Shown here one piece after another: positions 25,190-36,549 of a stretch of DNA of 64,000 nt. The stretch spans positions 558,001 to 622,000 of the forward strand of contig CP072538.1 in the NCBI GenBank assembly GCA_021730105.1, in the 5' to 3' direction. The position numbers and the translations under genes are program-made. The stretch comes from Candidatus Ruthia sp. Plio_17_S18 (GTDB lineage Bacteria; Pseudomonadota; Gammaproteobacteria; PS1; Pseudothioglobaceae). The notes under the pieces were generated by a model. The model did no database searches and was not told the DNA's origin. It saw only the letters and a program-made list of their open reading frames with translations. Positions within the stretch are counted from its first letter, which is position 1; the number at the start of each line of letters is the position of its first letter.

Positions 25190-25601
25190 CTTTAAAAAAA
25201 ATTGATGAGTTGCGATCTTGATTAAATAAGGCTTGGCGTTTTTTGGGTAAATCAGAAATTTTCATTTGGGTAAAGCCATTTTTAATAAACCAATCTGTGC
25301 CGTATTTGGTCAATGCAAAAACCTTGGAAAATTTTTCAGCTTTTGCTTTTTTCATAATCTTGTCAAGCAGTTTTAATGAAAGCCCTATTTTTTGCACTTT
25401 TTTAGACACTGCCAATGAATAAATTTCCCCCAAGCCCTCTTTACAGTCTTTAAGACCTGCACACGCAAGCAATTGATTATCGTCTATCAAGCAAACAAAA
25501 TCCCCAATATTTTCATTGATTTGCGTCTTGGTTCTGGGCAATATTTTACCCTCCTTAACAAAGGGCTTAACTAGGGTAAAAATTTGTTCGGCTTTAATCA
25601 A
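25176..25601 (-). CDS. argA: Short N-acetylglutamate synthase-like GNAT acetyltransferase
   Basis: Probable first enzyme of arginine synthesis (acetyl-CoA plus glutamate), of the short GNAT-only type of about 140-170 residues that lacks the kinase-like domain. Matching segments are KILPRTKTQINENIGDF near the N-terminus, GLGEIYSLAVSKKVQKIGLS and FALTKYGTDWFIKNGF. The acetyl-CoA loop, usually R/QxxGxG, reads QKIGLS, so the second glycine is replaced. It is divergent from ilvD with about 75 bases between them. Confidence 0.65.
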   Translation of the reverse strand: MIKAEQIFTLVKPFVKEGKILPRTKTQINENIGDFVCLIDDNQLLACAGLKDCKEGLGEIYSLAVSKKVQKIGLSLKLLDKIMKKAKAEKFSKVFALTKYGTDWFIKNGFTQMKISDLPKKRQALFNQDRNSSIFFKDVNY

Positions 25602-25676
25602 GCTGACGGCTCAAATGTTTAATGAAACGCTCATTTTAGTCTAAAATTTAATCTTTTTATCATACGAAGAAAAATT

Positions 25677-27341
25677 ATGTGCAACCTAAGAAAATATTCC
25701 TCGCAAGTTGTTGATGGGTTTGAGCGCGCACCAAGTCGTGCTATGCTTTATCCGGTTGGTTTTACAAAAGAGGACTTTAACAAGCCTCAAGTCGGTATAG
25801 CAAGCACTTGGTCAATGGTAACGCCGTGCAATATGCACATTAATAAATTGGCTGACGAGGCATCAAAAGGAGTCAATACCACAGGCGGCAAAGCCGTTAT
25901 TTTTAACACCATCACTATTTCAGATGGCATTTCTATGGGCTCTGAAGGCATGAAGTATTCTTTAGTCTCGCGTGAGGTTATTGCTGATTCAATTGAAACT
26001 GTTGTTGGCTGTCAGGGTTTTGATGGTGTGGTTGCTATTGGTGGTTGTGATAAAAACATGCCTGGTTGTATTATAGGCTTGGCACGTCTTAACCGCCCTA
26101 GTATTTTTGTTTATGGTGGTACCATTCAGCCGGGTAAAAATCATACAGATGTGGTGAGTGTTTTTGAAGCAGTTGGTCAATTTGCCAATCATGCTATTGA
26201 TGCAATTGAACTAGAAAATATTGAAAAAACAGCCATTCCTGGTCCTGGCTCTTGTGGTGGTATGTACACAGCCAACACCATGGCATCAGCAATTGAAGCG
26301 TTGGGTATGAGTTTGCCAAATTCTAGCGCGCAAGACGCTATTTCAGATGATAAAAATAACGACTGCGTTCAGGCTGGACAAGCCGTTCTTAATTTATTAA
26401 ATAAAGACATTAAACCTCGTGACATCATGACTATGAAAGCATTTGAGAATTCCATTACCGTGATTATTGCACTGGGTGGCTCAACTAATGCTGTCTTGCA
26501 TTTAATTGCCATGGCAAGTGCTGCCGAGGTTAATCTTAAAATTGATGACTTTACTCGCATTGGCAAAAAAGTACCTGTTATTGCCGACCTTAAACCATCA
26601 GGCAAATACATGATGAGTGAATTGGTTGAAATTGGCGGCACATTGCCACTAATGAAAATGCTACTTGATGCAGGACTATTGCACGGAGATTGTATAACAG
26701 TAACAGGCAAAACGCTAGCTGAAAATTTAGAAAATGTTAAGCCATACGCATACTCCCAAGAAATTATTAGAGCGTTAGACAATCCAATAAAAAAAGATTC
26801 ACACCTTAGAATTTTACGTGGCAATCTTGCAACCGATGGTTCTGTGGCAAAAATAACTGGCAAAGAAGGTTTGAGTTTCAAAGGTAGTGCAAAATGTTTT
26901 TCTCGCGAAGAGGATGCGCTTGAAGCCATCCTAAATGACCAAATAACAGCAGGTGATGTAATCGTCATTCGCTATGAAGGTCCTGTCGGTGGCCCTGGTA
27001 TGCGCGAAATGCTTGCCCCTACTTCTGCAGTTATGGGCAAAGACTTAGGTGGCAAAGTGGCTCTTATTACCGATGGTCGCTTCTCTGGCGGTACACATGG
27101 TTTTGTAGTCGGCCACATCACCCCTGAAGCCTTTAAAGGTGGTGTACTGGCTGTAGTTGAAGATGGCGATAAAATCTTAATTGATGCAAAAAACAACATT
27201 TTAGAACTGTTGGTTGAGCAGGTAATTATCGATAAACGCCTATTTAATTGGACACAACCCAAGCCAAACTACACCAAAGGTGTATTGGCAAAATTCGCAA
27301 AACTGGCTAAATCCGCATCTGAAGGGGCGGTTACTGATTAA
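25677..27341 (+). CDS. ilvD: Dihydroxy-acid dehydratase
   Basis: Dehydrates dihydroxy acids in valine, isoleucine and pantothenate synthesis, using an Fe-S cluster. Cluster and active-site motifs are seen in [21 protein letters not shown] and [13 protein letters not shown], and the C-terminal half has [20 protein letters not shown]. At 554 residues it fits the family. The gene stands alone on this strand, without ilvBN/C neighbours in the window. Confidence 0.95.
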   Translation: MCNLRKYSSQVVDGFERAPSRAMLYPVGFTKEDFNKPQVGIASTWSMVTPCNMHINKLADEASKGVNTTGGKAVIFNTITISDGISMGSEGMKYSLVSREVIADSIETVVGCQGFDGVVAIGGCDKNMPGCIIGLARLNRPSIFVYGGTIQPGKNHTDVVSVFEAVGQFANHAIDAIELENIEKTAIPGPGSCGGMYTANTMASAIEALGMSLPNSSAQDAISDDKNNDCVQAGQAVLNLLNKDIKPRDIMTMKAFENSITVIIALGGSTNAVLHLIAMASAAEVNLKIDDFTRIGKKVPVIADLKPSGKYMMSELVEIGGTLPLMKMLLDAGLLHGDCITVTGKTLAENLENVKPYAYSQEIIRALDNPIKKDSHLRILRGNLATDGSVAKITGKEGLSFKGSAKCFSREEDALEAILNDQITAGDVIVIRYEGPVGGPGMREMLAPTSAVMGKDLGGKVALITDGRFSGGTHGFVVGHITPEAFKGGVLAVVEDGDKILIDAKNNILELLVEQVIIDKRLFNWTQPKPNYTKGVLAKFAKLAKSASEGAVTD

Positions 27342-27407
27342 CTAACAACTGAGTGGTTGTGGAGGGGTAACTTAAGTGATAATCTAAACTTCGGATTACC
27401 TAATTAT

Positions 27408-27703
27408 TTTAATACCAAGTACCCGTCTTCATCTCCTCGCCAACGCGTATTAATTTTTTATCTTCATCATCCATATTCCATTGACGATGTTTTAGGCAAT
27501 TCCTGGCTTTCAATAACTTTCTTTATTAATTTGTATTAAACTAAAATTAGTCACTCCTGGTTGTGATGCAGGTATTTTAGTATTTTCTAGCCAATCATAG
27601 TTAATTGCTTGATAGAAATTATGGTTAAGTTTAATTTGGGCGTAGGAATTATTTACACCAATTATTATTAATATGGTAGTAATAGTTTTTTAAACAAGGT
27701 CAT
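27408..27703 (-). pseudogene. Broken gene for a secreted protein, coupled to rnr
   Basis: A minus-strand ATG at 27701-27703 overlaps the rnr stop (ATGA). It starts MTLFKKLLL, and after a 1-base frame change continues TTILIIIGVNNSYAQ, together a signal peptide. Then KLNHNFYQAINYDWLENTK and SLIQINKES run to a stop; a shifted frame gives RQWNMDDEDKKLIRVGEEM and TGTWY to the TAA at 27408. At least two frameshifts are needed, so it is dead. The protein family is not recognised. Confidence 0.6.
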
Positions 27704-29832
27704 ATTTTCTCTCCATTAATTACAGGCATAAACACCATGTGCCTATCGTCAAGATTAACAGAAGCGATTTGAATTTTGATGGTGTCGCCTAGTTGATAAA
27801 CTTTGCCGGTGTGTTTGCCTTGGAGCTGATGATGAATGTCATCGAAAATATAATAGTCATCTTTCATGTCACGCATGGCAATCATGCCTTCGACAAATAC
27901 GTCGGTGAGTTCGATAAAGATACCAAAACCAGCAACGCCAGAAATAACACCATTAAAGATATCTCCTACTTTATCACGCATATATTCGCATTTTAGCCAT
28001 TGCTCAACATCACGCGAGGCATCATCTGCTCGGCGTTCGGTCATGGATAAGTGTGCACCAATTTCAAGCATTTTTTTGCTGGGTTTTATGCTCTTTTTGT
28101 CTAAAACGCGCTTAATGGCGCGATGCACCAAAAGATCAGGATAGCGCCTAATGGGTGAGGTGAAATGGGTGTAGTCTTCAAATGCCAAGCCAAAGTGGCC
28201 TTCATTGGCAGGGGTGTAAACGGCTTGTTTCATGGTACGTAAAACAACGGTTTTAATGATGTTTTCATCGTCTCTGCATTTGGCACTTTCAAGTACTTTG
28301 GCAAAGTCTTTAGAATCTGGTTGCGCGCCACCTTCAAGTGTTAAGCCAATGGCAGCCAAAAATTGGCGAGTGGCCTCTACTTTTGCTGCTGTAGGTTTGG
28401 GATGAATTCGGTATAAAAAATCCTCATTATGATGGTTTAAAAATTTAGCACTTGCTTGGTTAGCCATTAACATGCACTCTTCAATCAGCTTGTGGGCATC
28501 GTTGCGAGAGCAAGCAACAATGTTATCAATTTTACCGTTATCATTAAATAAAATTTGTGATTCAATGCGGTCAAAATCCATCACCCCGCGCTTAATTCTG
28601 GCGTGTTTAAGGGCTTTGTATAAATCATACAGTGCGTTTAAATTATCCATTACTGATGCGTACTGCTGAGTCAGGCCAACATCATGGTGCTCTAAAATTT
28701 GGCTCACCTTAGTGTAGGTTAATCGTGCGTGTGAGAACATAACAGCAGGATAAAACTTATAATCCAATAAGTTGCCATGAATGTCAATATTCATTTCACA
28801 AACCATGCATAGGCGTTCAACATCAGGGTTAATTGAGCATAAACCATTGGATAAAGCCTCAGGCAACATTGGCACAATGCGGTGTGGAAAATATACCGAA
28901 TTGCCACGATCTGTGGCATCTTTGTCTAAGTCTGAGCCTTCTTTTACGTAGTGCGATACATCAGCAATAGCAACAACCAATTTCCAGCCTTTGCTGGTGG
29001 ATTGTGCGTAAACGGCATCGTCAAAATCGTGAGCATCTTCACCATCAATCGTCACTAATTTCATTTTAGTGATGTCAATTCGACCTTTTTTATCGCTATC
29101 GGTTACTGTACTTGGTAATTTATCGGTTTGCACAAGTGCTTCGGGTGAAAAATTAACTGGAATACCATTGCGATAAAGGGCTGAATCTGTTTCTACACCT
29201 TCATCCATGTAGCTGCCTAAAATTTGGACAATTTCACCCACCGCTTGGCTTGCTAGGGTTGGGGATTGGGTGATTTTAACAATCACAATTTGCTCATCAA
29301 GATGTTCTTTATTAATATTTGAAATGCTAATATTATGCTTAATGCGTTTGTCGTCAATCACAACATAAGCTTCTTCTTTTTCAAGATGTAGGCGCCCTAC
29401 TACAGTTTCAATACTTTTAATAACTTTAATAATTTGTGCATCACCGCGCTGGTTAAGCAGGCGTGCTTTGACTCGGTCACCATGAAAAACTAATTGCATT
29501 TGCTTTGATGATAGTCTTAAATCTTTACCACCTTCATCTAGTGCAATAAAGCCAAAGCCTTTTGGATTGGCAATCACTATGCCGGTCATTACCCCACTTT
29601 TTGCACTAAACTTGTGGTACACGCCACGCTGATCACAATTTAGCTGTTGGTCACGAACCATGGCCTTAAGGCGGTGCGTTAAGGGTTTTTTTTGATGATG
29701 GTCAATGGCCAATAAATCGCATAATTCATGTAATTTATGTGATTTTTTTTCAAAAAAACTAAGGATATGCTCTCTTGAAGGAATTGGGTGATCGTATTTT
29801 TCTAACTCTCTTTTATAATGTGGATCTGACAT
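27700..29832 (-). CDS. rnr: Ribonuclease R
   Basis: A 3'-5' exoribonuclease that degrades structured RNA and helps in rRNA quality control. Domain order is an N-terminal HTH and cold-shock part (residues 1-230), the RNB catalytic domain with GEDAHDFDDAVYA and the metal-binding aspartates, FTSPIRRYPDLLVHRAIKR near the end of RNB, then an S1 domain (GDIFNGVISGVAGFGIFIEL). At 710 residues the size is normal, though the lysine-rich tail of E. coli RNase R is absent. It follows purA by 4 bases in the hfl-hisZ-purA-rnr run. Confidence 0.94.
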   Translation of the reverse strand: MSDPHYKRELEKYDHPIPSREHILSFFEKKSHKLHELCDLLAIDHHQKKPLTHRLKAMVRDQQLNCDQRGVYHKFSAKSGVMTGIVIANPKGFGFIALDEGGKDLRLSSKQMQLVFHGDRVKARLLNQRGDAQIIKVIKSIETVVGRLHLEKEEAYVVIDDKRIKHNISISNINKEHLDEQIVIVKITQSPTLASQAVGEIVQILGSYMDEGVETDSALYRNGIPVNFSPEALVQTDKLPSTVTDSDKKGRIDITKMKLVTIDGEDAHDFDDAVYAQSTSKGWKLVVAIADVSHYVKEGSDLDKDATDRGNSVYFPHRIVPMLPEALSNGLCSINPDVERLCMVCEMNIDIHGNLLDYKFYPAVMFSHARLTYTKVSQILEHHDVGLTQQYASVMDNLNALYDLYKALKHARIKRGVMDFDRIESQILFNDNGKIDNIVACSRNDAHKLIEECMLMANQASAKFLNHHNEDFLYRIHPKPTAAKVEATRQFLAAIGLTLEGGAQPDSKDFAKVLESAKCRDDENIIKTVVLRTMKQAVYTPANEGHFGLAFEDYTHFTSPIRRYPDLLVHRAIKRVLDKKSIKPSKKMLEIGAHLSMTERRADDASRDVEQWLKCEYMRDKVGDIFNGVISGVAGFGIFIELTDVFVEGMIAMRDMKDDYYIFDDIHHQLQGKHTGKVYQLGDTIKIQIASVNLDDRHMVFMPVINGEKI

Positions 29833-29836
29833 TTAA

Positions 29837-31165
<1,329 letters not shown>

Positions 31166-31209
31166 CTATACTAATGTTTTTTAAAATAAATTTATCTCAA
31201 AGTCATGTA

Positions 31210-32166
31210 CTAAAAATGACTTTGAGATAAAAATTTCAAATCAAATGAAAAACCAGTGGCTGCTCTTGATTTACCAAAAGACTTGCCAATACCATTATAA
31301 CGACCACCTTGTGCCAATGCTTTAGAGTAGTTTTCGTTATAAGCTGAAAACACAATGCCGGTGTGATACTCATGAACTTGCAATTCACTAATGTCAAAAA
31401 TGGCTTCAATACCTTTGGCATTAAGTTGTTTATCAATGGCAATTAAATCTTCAATGGCTACCTTGGCTTGATCAAGATGGCTAAATATTGTCAATGCCTT
31501 GCTTAAAATATCTGAACCCCCTTCTAATTTTATCAAACGAGCAAATAAATCAGCATTTTTAAGTGCATTTTTATTTAAAAATGCTGATAAATCTGGGGTT
31601 GAACGGCGTGAGAAAATTGCTCGCAGTTGTATGATGGCTTGTATTGAAATATCTTCTTGTGTTATCAATGCATCAAAAATTGCAACATTGCCCAAACTAA
31701 GTACGATTGGATCAATTGATAACAATCTTAAGCTTTCCAGCATCAACTCAATCACTTCAACATCAGCGTTCATTTCATTTGAGCCATATAACTCAGCCCC
31801 TGCTTGAATGGGAGAGCGTGAGGTATAAAAATCATCCGCCTTGGTTTTTAGAATTGAATTAATATAGCAATATTTTTCAACTGAATCACTGTCACGTTTG
31901 GCATCAATGCGTGCAATTTGTGGGGTAATGTCAGCATGCACACCTAACATTTTGCCACTGATAGGGTCTAATAATTTAAAAGTTTTCTCATCAATAGCAT
32001 CACTGGTTAGCAGTAGTGAATTAACATGCTCAACCATTGGCGGAATAACCAAACCAAAACCTTTGTCAGCATATAAGTCTAAAAGCTGACGGCGCAGAGA
32101 CTCAAAAATTAATGCTTGATTGTTAGTTAGTTCATCTATGCCTTCAGGTAATTGCCATGCCCCCAT
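31210..32166 (-). CDS. hisZ: ATP phosphoribosyltransferase regulatory subunit
   Basis: A HisRS-like protein without aminoacylation activity that activates the short HisG in histidine synthesis. The N-terminal WQLPEGIDELTNNQA and the motif 2-like GVHADITPQIARIDA fit HisZ, and the C-terminal GGRYNGIGKSFGKSRAATGF is present. The anticodon-binding domain of true HisRS is absent and the length (318 residues) is short. Its place between hflC and purA is the common gammaproteobacterial arrangement. Confidence 0.93.
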   Translation of the reverse strand: MGAWQLPEGIDELTNNQALIFESLRRQLLDLYADKGFGLVIPPMVEHVNSLLLTSDAIDEKTFKLLDPISGKMLGVHADITPQIARIDAKRDSDSVEKYCYINSILKTKADDFYTSRSPIQAGAELYGSNEMNADVEVIELMLESLRLLSIDPIVLSLGNVAIFDALITQEDISIQAIIQLRAIFSRRSTPDLSAFLNKNALKNADLFARLIKLEGGSDILSKALTIFSHLDQAKVAIEDLIAIDKQLNAKGIEAIFDISELQVHEYHTGIVFSAYNENYSKALAQGGRYNGIGKSFGKSRAATGFSFDLKFLSQSHF

Positions 32167-32171
32167 TTTAA

Positions 32172-33029
32172 TTATTTAATTTGCGGGTTGAAGTAACGAA
32201 AAAATTCCGTGTTTGGATTGAGTACTAAAATATTGTTTTGATTGGAAAATGACTTTTGATATGATTCTAGCGCACGATAAAAATCGTAAAAATCTGTGTT
32301 CTTATTATAGGCTTGTGCATAGTTATTTGCACTAACTGCATCGCCCTTACCTCGAATCTTCTCAGAATCACGATAAGCATTTGCTAAAATAATGGTACGT
32401 TTTTTGTCAGCTGATGCTTTGATAATTTCAGCCTCTTCTGCACCTTTGGATCTAAGCTCTTTTGCCGCTCGTTGACGCTCTGCTTGCATACGACGATAAA
32501 CTGAATTAGACACATCTTGTGATAAATCAATTCGCTTAATACGCACGTCAATAATTTCAATACCAAATTGAGCAATATCTTTTTTAGCAAGCCTGACAAT
32601 ATTGGACATAATTTCACTACGTTCGCCAGAAACTACATCGTTAATCGTGCGTTTTGAAAATTCACTTTTAAGCCCGGTTTTAATAATCTGTGTTAAACGA
32701 TTATTGGTTCTTGCTATATTGCCACCCGTTGATTTGTAGAACTGCTCAGCATCAATAATGCGCCATTTGACATAAGAATCAACAATTACATTTTTCTTCT
32801 CGCCTGTTAAAAACCGCTCGGCTGGTGCATCTAAAGTTTGAATGCGATTGTCAAATTTTACAATGTTATTAACAAACGGCATTTTGAATTTAAGACCTGG
32901 ATCTTGCTCAACGGTGACAATTTCACCTAAACGCAATTTAATAACGGTTTGGGTTTCGTTAACTGTGTAAAGTGTTGAACTCAATACTAAGAACAAAACA
33001 GCAATTATTGCTAAACCTATTTTTTGCAT
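32172..33029 (-). CDS. hflC: Protease modulator HflC
   Basis: Inner-membrane SPFH-family protein that with HflK forms a cage around FtsH and moderates its proteolysis. An N-terminal membrane anchor (GLAIIAVLFLVLSSTLYTV) is followed by the band-7 domain (ETQTVIKLRLGEIV, then LDAPAERFLTGEKKNVIVDS) and a helical coiled region (MQAERQRAAKELRSKGAEEA). At 285 residues it is normal. Its ATG overlaps the hflK stop by one base (TAATG), which implies coupling. Confidence 0.95.
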   Translation of the reverse strand: MQKIGLAIIAVLFLVLSSTLYTVNETQTVIKLRLGEIVTVEQDPGLKFKMPFVNNIVKFDNRIQTLDAPAERFLTGEKKNVIVDSYVKWRIIDAEQFYKSTGGNIARTNNRLTQIIKTGLKSEFSKRTINDVVSGERSEIMSNIVRLAKKDIAQFGIEIIDVRIKRIDLSQDVSNSVYRRMQAERQRAAKELRSKGAEEAEIIKASADKKRTIILANAYRDSEKIRGKGDAVSANNYAQAYNKNTDFYDFYRALESYQKSFSNQNNILVLNPNTEFFRYFNPQIK

Positions 33030-34195
33030 TATCTATCTCCTCTATTGCGGAAAATGTCTCTAACATTACCACTTTGATTGCTTTGTTGTGTTGATGATCC
33101 TTGGGTAATAACTTGGGTATTCGCCTGTCTGGCATTAATCAGCTTATCAATAGGCAAGTACATCATACTATTAGTCTTAGAATCGACTACTACCTTGCTG
33201 GTAGAGGCCAGTACATTTTCAATGGTTTCACGATATAAGCGCTTCCTGGTAACTTGAGGTGCTTTTTCATACTCGGCTAAAATTTGATTAAAGCGCGACG
33301 CCTCACCTTCTGATTTAGAAATCACTGCAGATTTATAAGCTTTTGCCTCCTCAAGCACACGCGCAGCTTTACCACGAGCTTTTGGCAAAATATCATTAGC
33401 ATAAGTTTGCGCTTCATTAATCAAGCGTTGCTTGTCTTCACGAGCTTTAACCGCATCAGAAAAAGCAGATTGCACCTGTTCTGGTGGTTGTGCATCTTGC
33501 ATATTAACCGTTGTTATCAACAAGCCAGTTTGATATTTGTCTAGTAATCTTTTAGATTTTTCTTTAATATCATCAGCGATATTCATTCGACCTTCGGTTA
33601 AGATGTAATCCATAGTATTTTGACCAACAATTTGTCGAATAGCACTTTCAGAGACGTGACGAAGTGTTGTGTCTGGATTGGCAACATTAAATAAATAAGC
33701 TTGAACATCATCGATTTTATATTGAACTGCAAACTTAGCTTCAATCATATTTTCATCTTTAGTCAGCATTAAAGATTCGGATGAAACATTGCCACCAAAG
33801 CGTCTATTGCCGTTAACCACATTACGATAACCAATTTCAGCTGTTCTAATTTGTTCAACATTGATTCTATTTAAAGTTTCAATCGGGTAAGGGATGTGCC
33901 AATGAGGCCCTTGATCGGTTTCTTCTTGGAATGCGCCAAAGCGTAACACAACGCCTTTTTCAGCTGGGTCGATAATATAAATACCTGACAACAGCCAGAC
34001 TAATAAAACCAAAATGAATATATATTTAAAACCGCCACTTGCAGGCATTTTGGATGTGCCAGTGCCTGATGATTTTTTATTATTAAAGAAACCATAAAAT
34101 TTATTTTTAAAATCTTTAATCACTTCCTCTAACTCTGGTGGTGTTTGATTACTACCACCAGCCCAAGGGTTTTTATTGTCGTCGTTCCAAGCCAT
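33029..34195 (-). CDS. hflK: Protease modulator HflK
   Basis: Partner of HflC in the FtsH-HflKC complex. The start MAWNDDNKNPWAGG is the family's conserved beginning, so the ATG at 34195 is preferred over one 17 codons earlier. A membrane helix (KYIFILVLLVWLLSGIYII) is followed by the band-7 domain (FGAFQEETDQGPHWHIPYPI) and a coiled region (AQTYANDILPKARGKAARVL). At 388 residues it is in the usual range. It heads the hflK-hflC-hisZ-purA-rnr run; hfq and hflX, often upstream in relatives, are not here. Confidence 0.95.
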   Translation of the reverse strand: MAWNDDNKNPWAGGSNQTPPELEEVIKDFKNKFYGFFNNKKSSGTGTSKMPASGGFKYIFILVLLVWLLSGIYIIDPAEKGVVLRFGAFQEETDQGPHWHIPYPIETLNRINVEQIRTAEIGYRNVVNGNRRFGGNVSSESLMLTKDENMIEAKFAVQYKIDDVQAYLFNVANPDTTLRHVSESAIRQIVGQNTMDYILTEGRMNIADDIKEKSKRLLDKYQTGLLITTVNMQDAQPPEQVQSAFSDAVKAREDKQRLINEAQTYANDILPKARGKAARVLEEAKAYKSAVISKSEGEASRFNQILAEYEKAPQVTRKRLYRETIENVLASTSKVVVDSKTNSMMYLPIDKLINARQANTQVITQGSSTQQSNQSGNVRDIFRNRGDR

Positions 34196-34340
34196 TTTAT
34201 TTACGTGTGTCCAAATTATAGTGAAAATCGGAGTTATTTTACCCAAACTAAAGCAAGCTTATGTACTTAATAAGTAATCTATTATTTCCGGCATATAATG
34301 TTAAAATAGCAAAGTTTGAGAAAATACACAACCACCAACC

Positions 34341-36548
34341 ATGAAAAAGCGATTAGCTCTTTATTCATTATTTGCCCTATTATCTAGTACTATTAACGCT
34401 GAAAGCTTAGTATTAAATTGTCAAAACAATGCTTTACTTTTCCCGAAACAAATCCTTTCAAACAAAACTAAAGATCTTGATGTTCAAGCAGATTATAGCG
34501 AAGTTGTTAAAGGTGGTAATTATCTTTTAAAAGGCAATGTTTCATTAAATTCAAGTGCTTATTTTTTAGGTGCTGACGAAATCAGTATTAACAGGTCTAG
34601 TAAAACATCTAGCGCAATTGGCCATGTTAAATTTCAAGACAACGAGCTTATGCTAATTTGTGATAAGGCTGTGGTTGAAAAACAAGGCGAAGTAACTCAT
34701 ACAACATTGAATCAGGTCGAATTTCATTATCCTAATTCAAGGATAAATGGTCGCGCCCAAGTTGTAACTAATGATGGCACTGAGCAAGTATTTAGCTCAG
34801 GTAGCTACAGTTTATGCCCGCTTGGTAATTCTGACTGGCAACTGAAGGCTGACAAAATTACATTCAATTCTTCAACAAACAAGGTCGTGGCAGAAGATGT
34901 TACTATTGAGTTTTTAGGCGTGCCTATTTTTTATTCTCCCCATCATGAATGGGTGTTGGAAGGTCGTGGCTCTGGATTTTTAGCACCAACATTTGGTAGT
35001 TACAATGAATCAGAAACTGACAAAGGCAACAACTACCAAGTTAGAACTCCTTATTATTTTAACATTGCCCCTGATCGTGATTTTCTTTTAACGCTTAACC
35101 AACTGTCAAGTCGTGGTAGTGTATTTGAAGGCAAATATCGTCAACTTATTACTAATAATAATTACTTAGGTGATGGGCATTTTGAAATTGAAGGTCATTA
35201 TTTAAATAAAGATAAAATTACTAACAATAGGCGCTGGCTATTAAATTCAAAATTAGATTTGTCACTTAATTCCAAAACTGACTTAAGCATTGTTACCAAT
35301 CGAGTGTCAGATTCGGGTTATTTTAAAGAAATTGTTCACAGTAATACTTCGGATTCAGAATTACAATCCCATGTTAATTTATCTTACCAAGATCAAAAGC
35401 AAAATTTAACTATGTCTTTATTTTCTGAGTCAGAGCAACTTATTAATAATGGTAGTGCCTCGTACACGCGTGCACCAGAATTATCTATTAACAAAGGCTA
35501 TAAAGGCTTAGGTGGACGTCATGTTAATTTATCATTGGTTAGTACAAAATTTACACACAAAAACTCAAATACCATAACCAATAAAACTGGCGTGCGCACT
35601 TACGCACAAGCAAAATTTAGCCGCTCAATAAGAACTAATAACTATTCCCTCACCCCGAGTTTGAATTTATCAACAACCGATTACACGATGGATGATGTTG
35701 CCAATCAAAAACGCAATATTGCTAGTTTTCGCCTTGATTCTAAATTATTTTTAGAAAGGGAAATACCCTTATTTGGTACAAATTTAAACCAAACCTTAAC
35801 CCCAAGACTGGCCTACAATTACACACCTAAAAAAGACCAAAGTGCGTTGCCTAATTTTGATTCAGATGATAAAAATGATTCATATGAAGGTTTGTTTTCA
35901 GGGCAAAAATTCACAGGTATTGACAGAATTGCAAGTGCCAACGACCTTACTTTTGGCCTTGAGTCAGATTTTATTGACAAAGAAACAGGTGATACCTATT
36001 TAAGCTTAAAAATAGCTCAAGCATACCGATTTGATGACATAGGTATGAATAGCAATGGCACCTTGGTTAGCCAAAGAAAATATTCTGATGTTGTCATGTC
36101 GGCTAATTTAACGATGCGTGACTTTTCTTTTAATAATTCATTGCAATATGACCAACAAATCAACAAAATAAGTAAGCGCAATAGTTCGATTAGTTATATT
36201 CTAAGCCCTAGAAAGTTTTTAACTTTGGCGCATCATTATGATAACGACAAAAGATCAGCTGAATTATATGGCGCCTATCCACTAACAAAGAAAATACATG
36301 TGTTTGCTGGCATTAATCAATTCATTAGTGATTCAATTACTAACAAAGAAACCACAGGCATTGCCTATGAATCTTGCTGTTGGGCGGTGCGTTTAGCACA
36401 CTTTAAAGAACATGTTAGTGGCAATGACTATGATTATGTGACCAAGTTTGAGTTGGTGCTCAAAGGGTTAGCCACCACCTCTTCAAGCTTATACAAACGC
36501 CTAGAAGAAAATGTACCTAATTACTTAGCTAACCTTGATGATTTTTAA
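34341..36548 (+). CDS. lptD: LPS-assembly protein LptD
   Basis: Outer membrane beta-barrel that inserts lipopolysaccharide into the outer leaflet together with LptE. A signal peptide (RLALYSLFALLSSTINA) leads to an N-terminal jellyroll (residues about 45-190, with YLLKGNVSLNSSAYFLGADE) and then the barrel, including the typical GRGSGFLAPTFG segment and repeated strands. Cysteines occur near residue 27 and in the ESCCWAVRL segment, as expected for the inter-domain disulfides. At 735 residues it is full length. surA begins 1 base after its stop. Confidence 0.94.
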   Translation: MKKRLALYSLFALLSSTINAESLVLNCQNNALLFPKQILSNKTKDLDVQADYSEVVKGGNYLLKGNVSLNSSAYFLGADEISINRSSKTSSAIGHVKFQDNELMLICDKAVVEKQGEVTHTTLNQVEFHYPNSRINGRAQVVTNDGTEQVFSSGSYSLCPLGNSDWQLKADKITFNSSTNKVVAEDVTIEFLGVPIFYSPHHEWVLEGRGSGFLAPTFGSYNESETDKGNNYQVRTPYYFNIAPDRDFLLTLNQLSSRGSVFEGKYRQLITNNNYLGDGHFEIEGHYLNKDKITNNRRWLLNSKLDLSLNSKTDLSIVTNRVSDSGYFKEIVHSNTSDSELQSHVNLSYQDQKQNLTMSLFSESEQLINNGSASYTRAPELSINKGYKGLGGRHVNLSLVSTKFTHKNSNTITNKTGVRTYAQAKFSRSIRTNNYSLTPSLNLSTTDYTMDDVANQKRNIASFRLDSKLFLEREIPLFGTNLNQTLTPRLAYNYTPKKDQSALPNFDSDDKNDSYEGLFSGQKFTGIDRIASANDLTFGLESDFIDKETGDTYLSLKIAQAYRFDDIGMNSNGTLVSQRKYSDVVMSANLTMRDFSFNNSLQYDQQINKISKRNSSISYILSPRKFLTLAHHYDNDKRSAELYGAYPLTKKIHVFAGINQFISDSITNKETTGIAYESCCWAVRLAHFKEHVSGNDYDYVTKFELVLKGLATTSSSLYKRLEENVPNYLANLDDF

Positions 36549-36549
36549 C

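Noticed and set aside
27357..27539. A 60-codon plus-strand frame after ilvD
   Set aside because: It lies antisense to the decayed secreted-protein gene and has no ribosome site.
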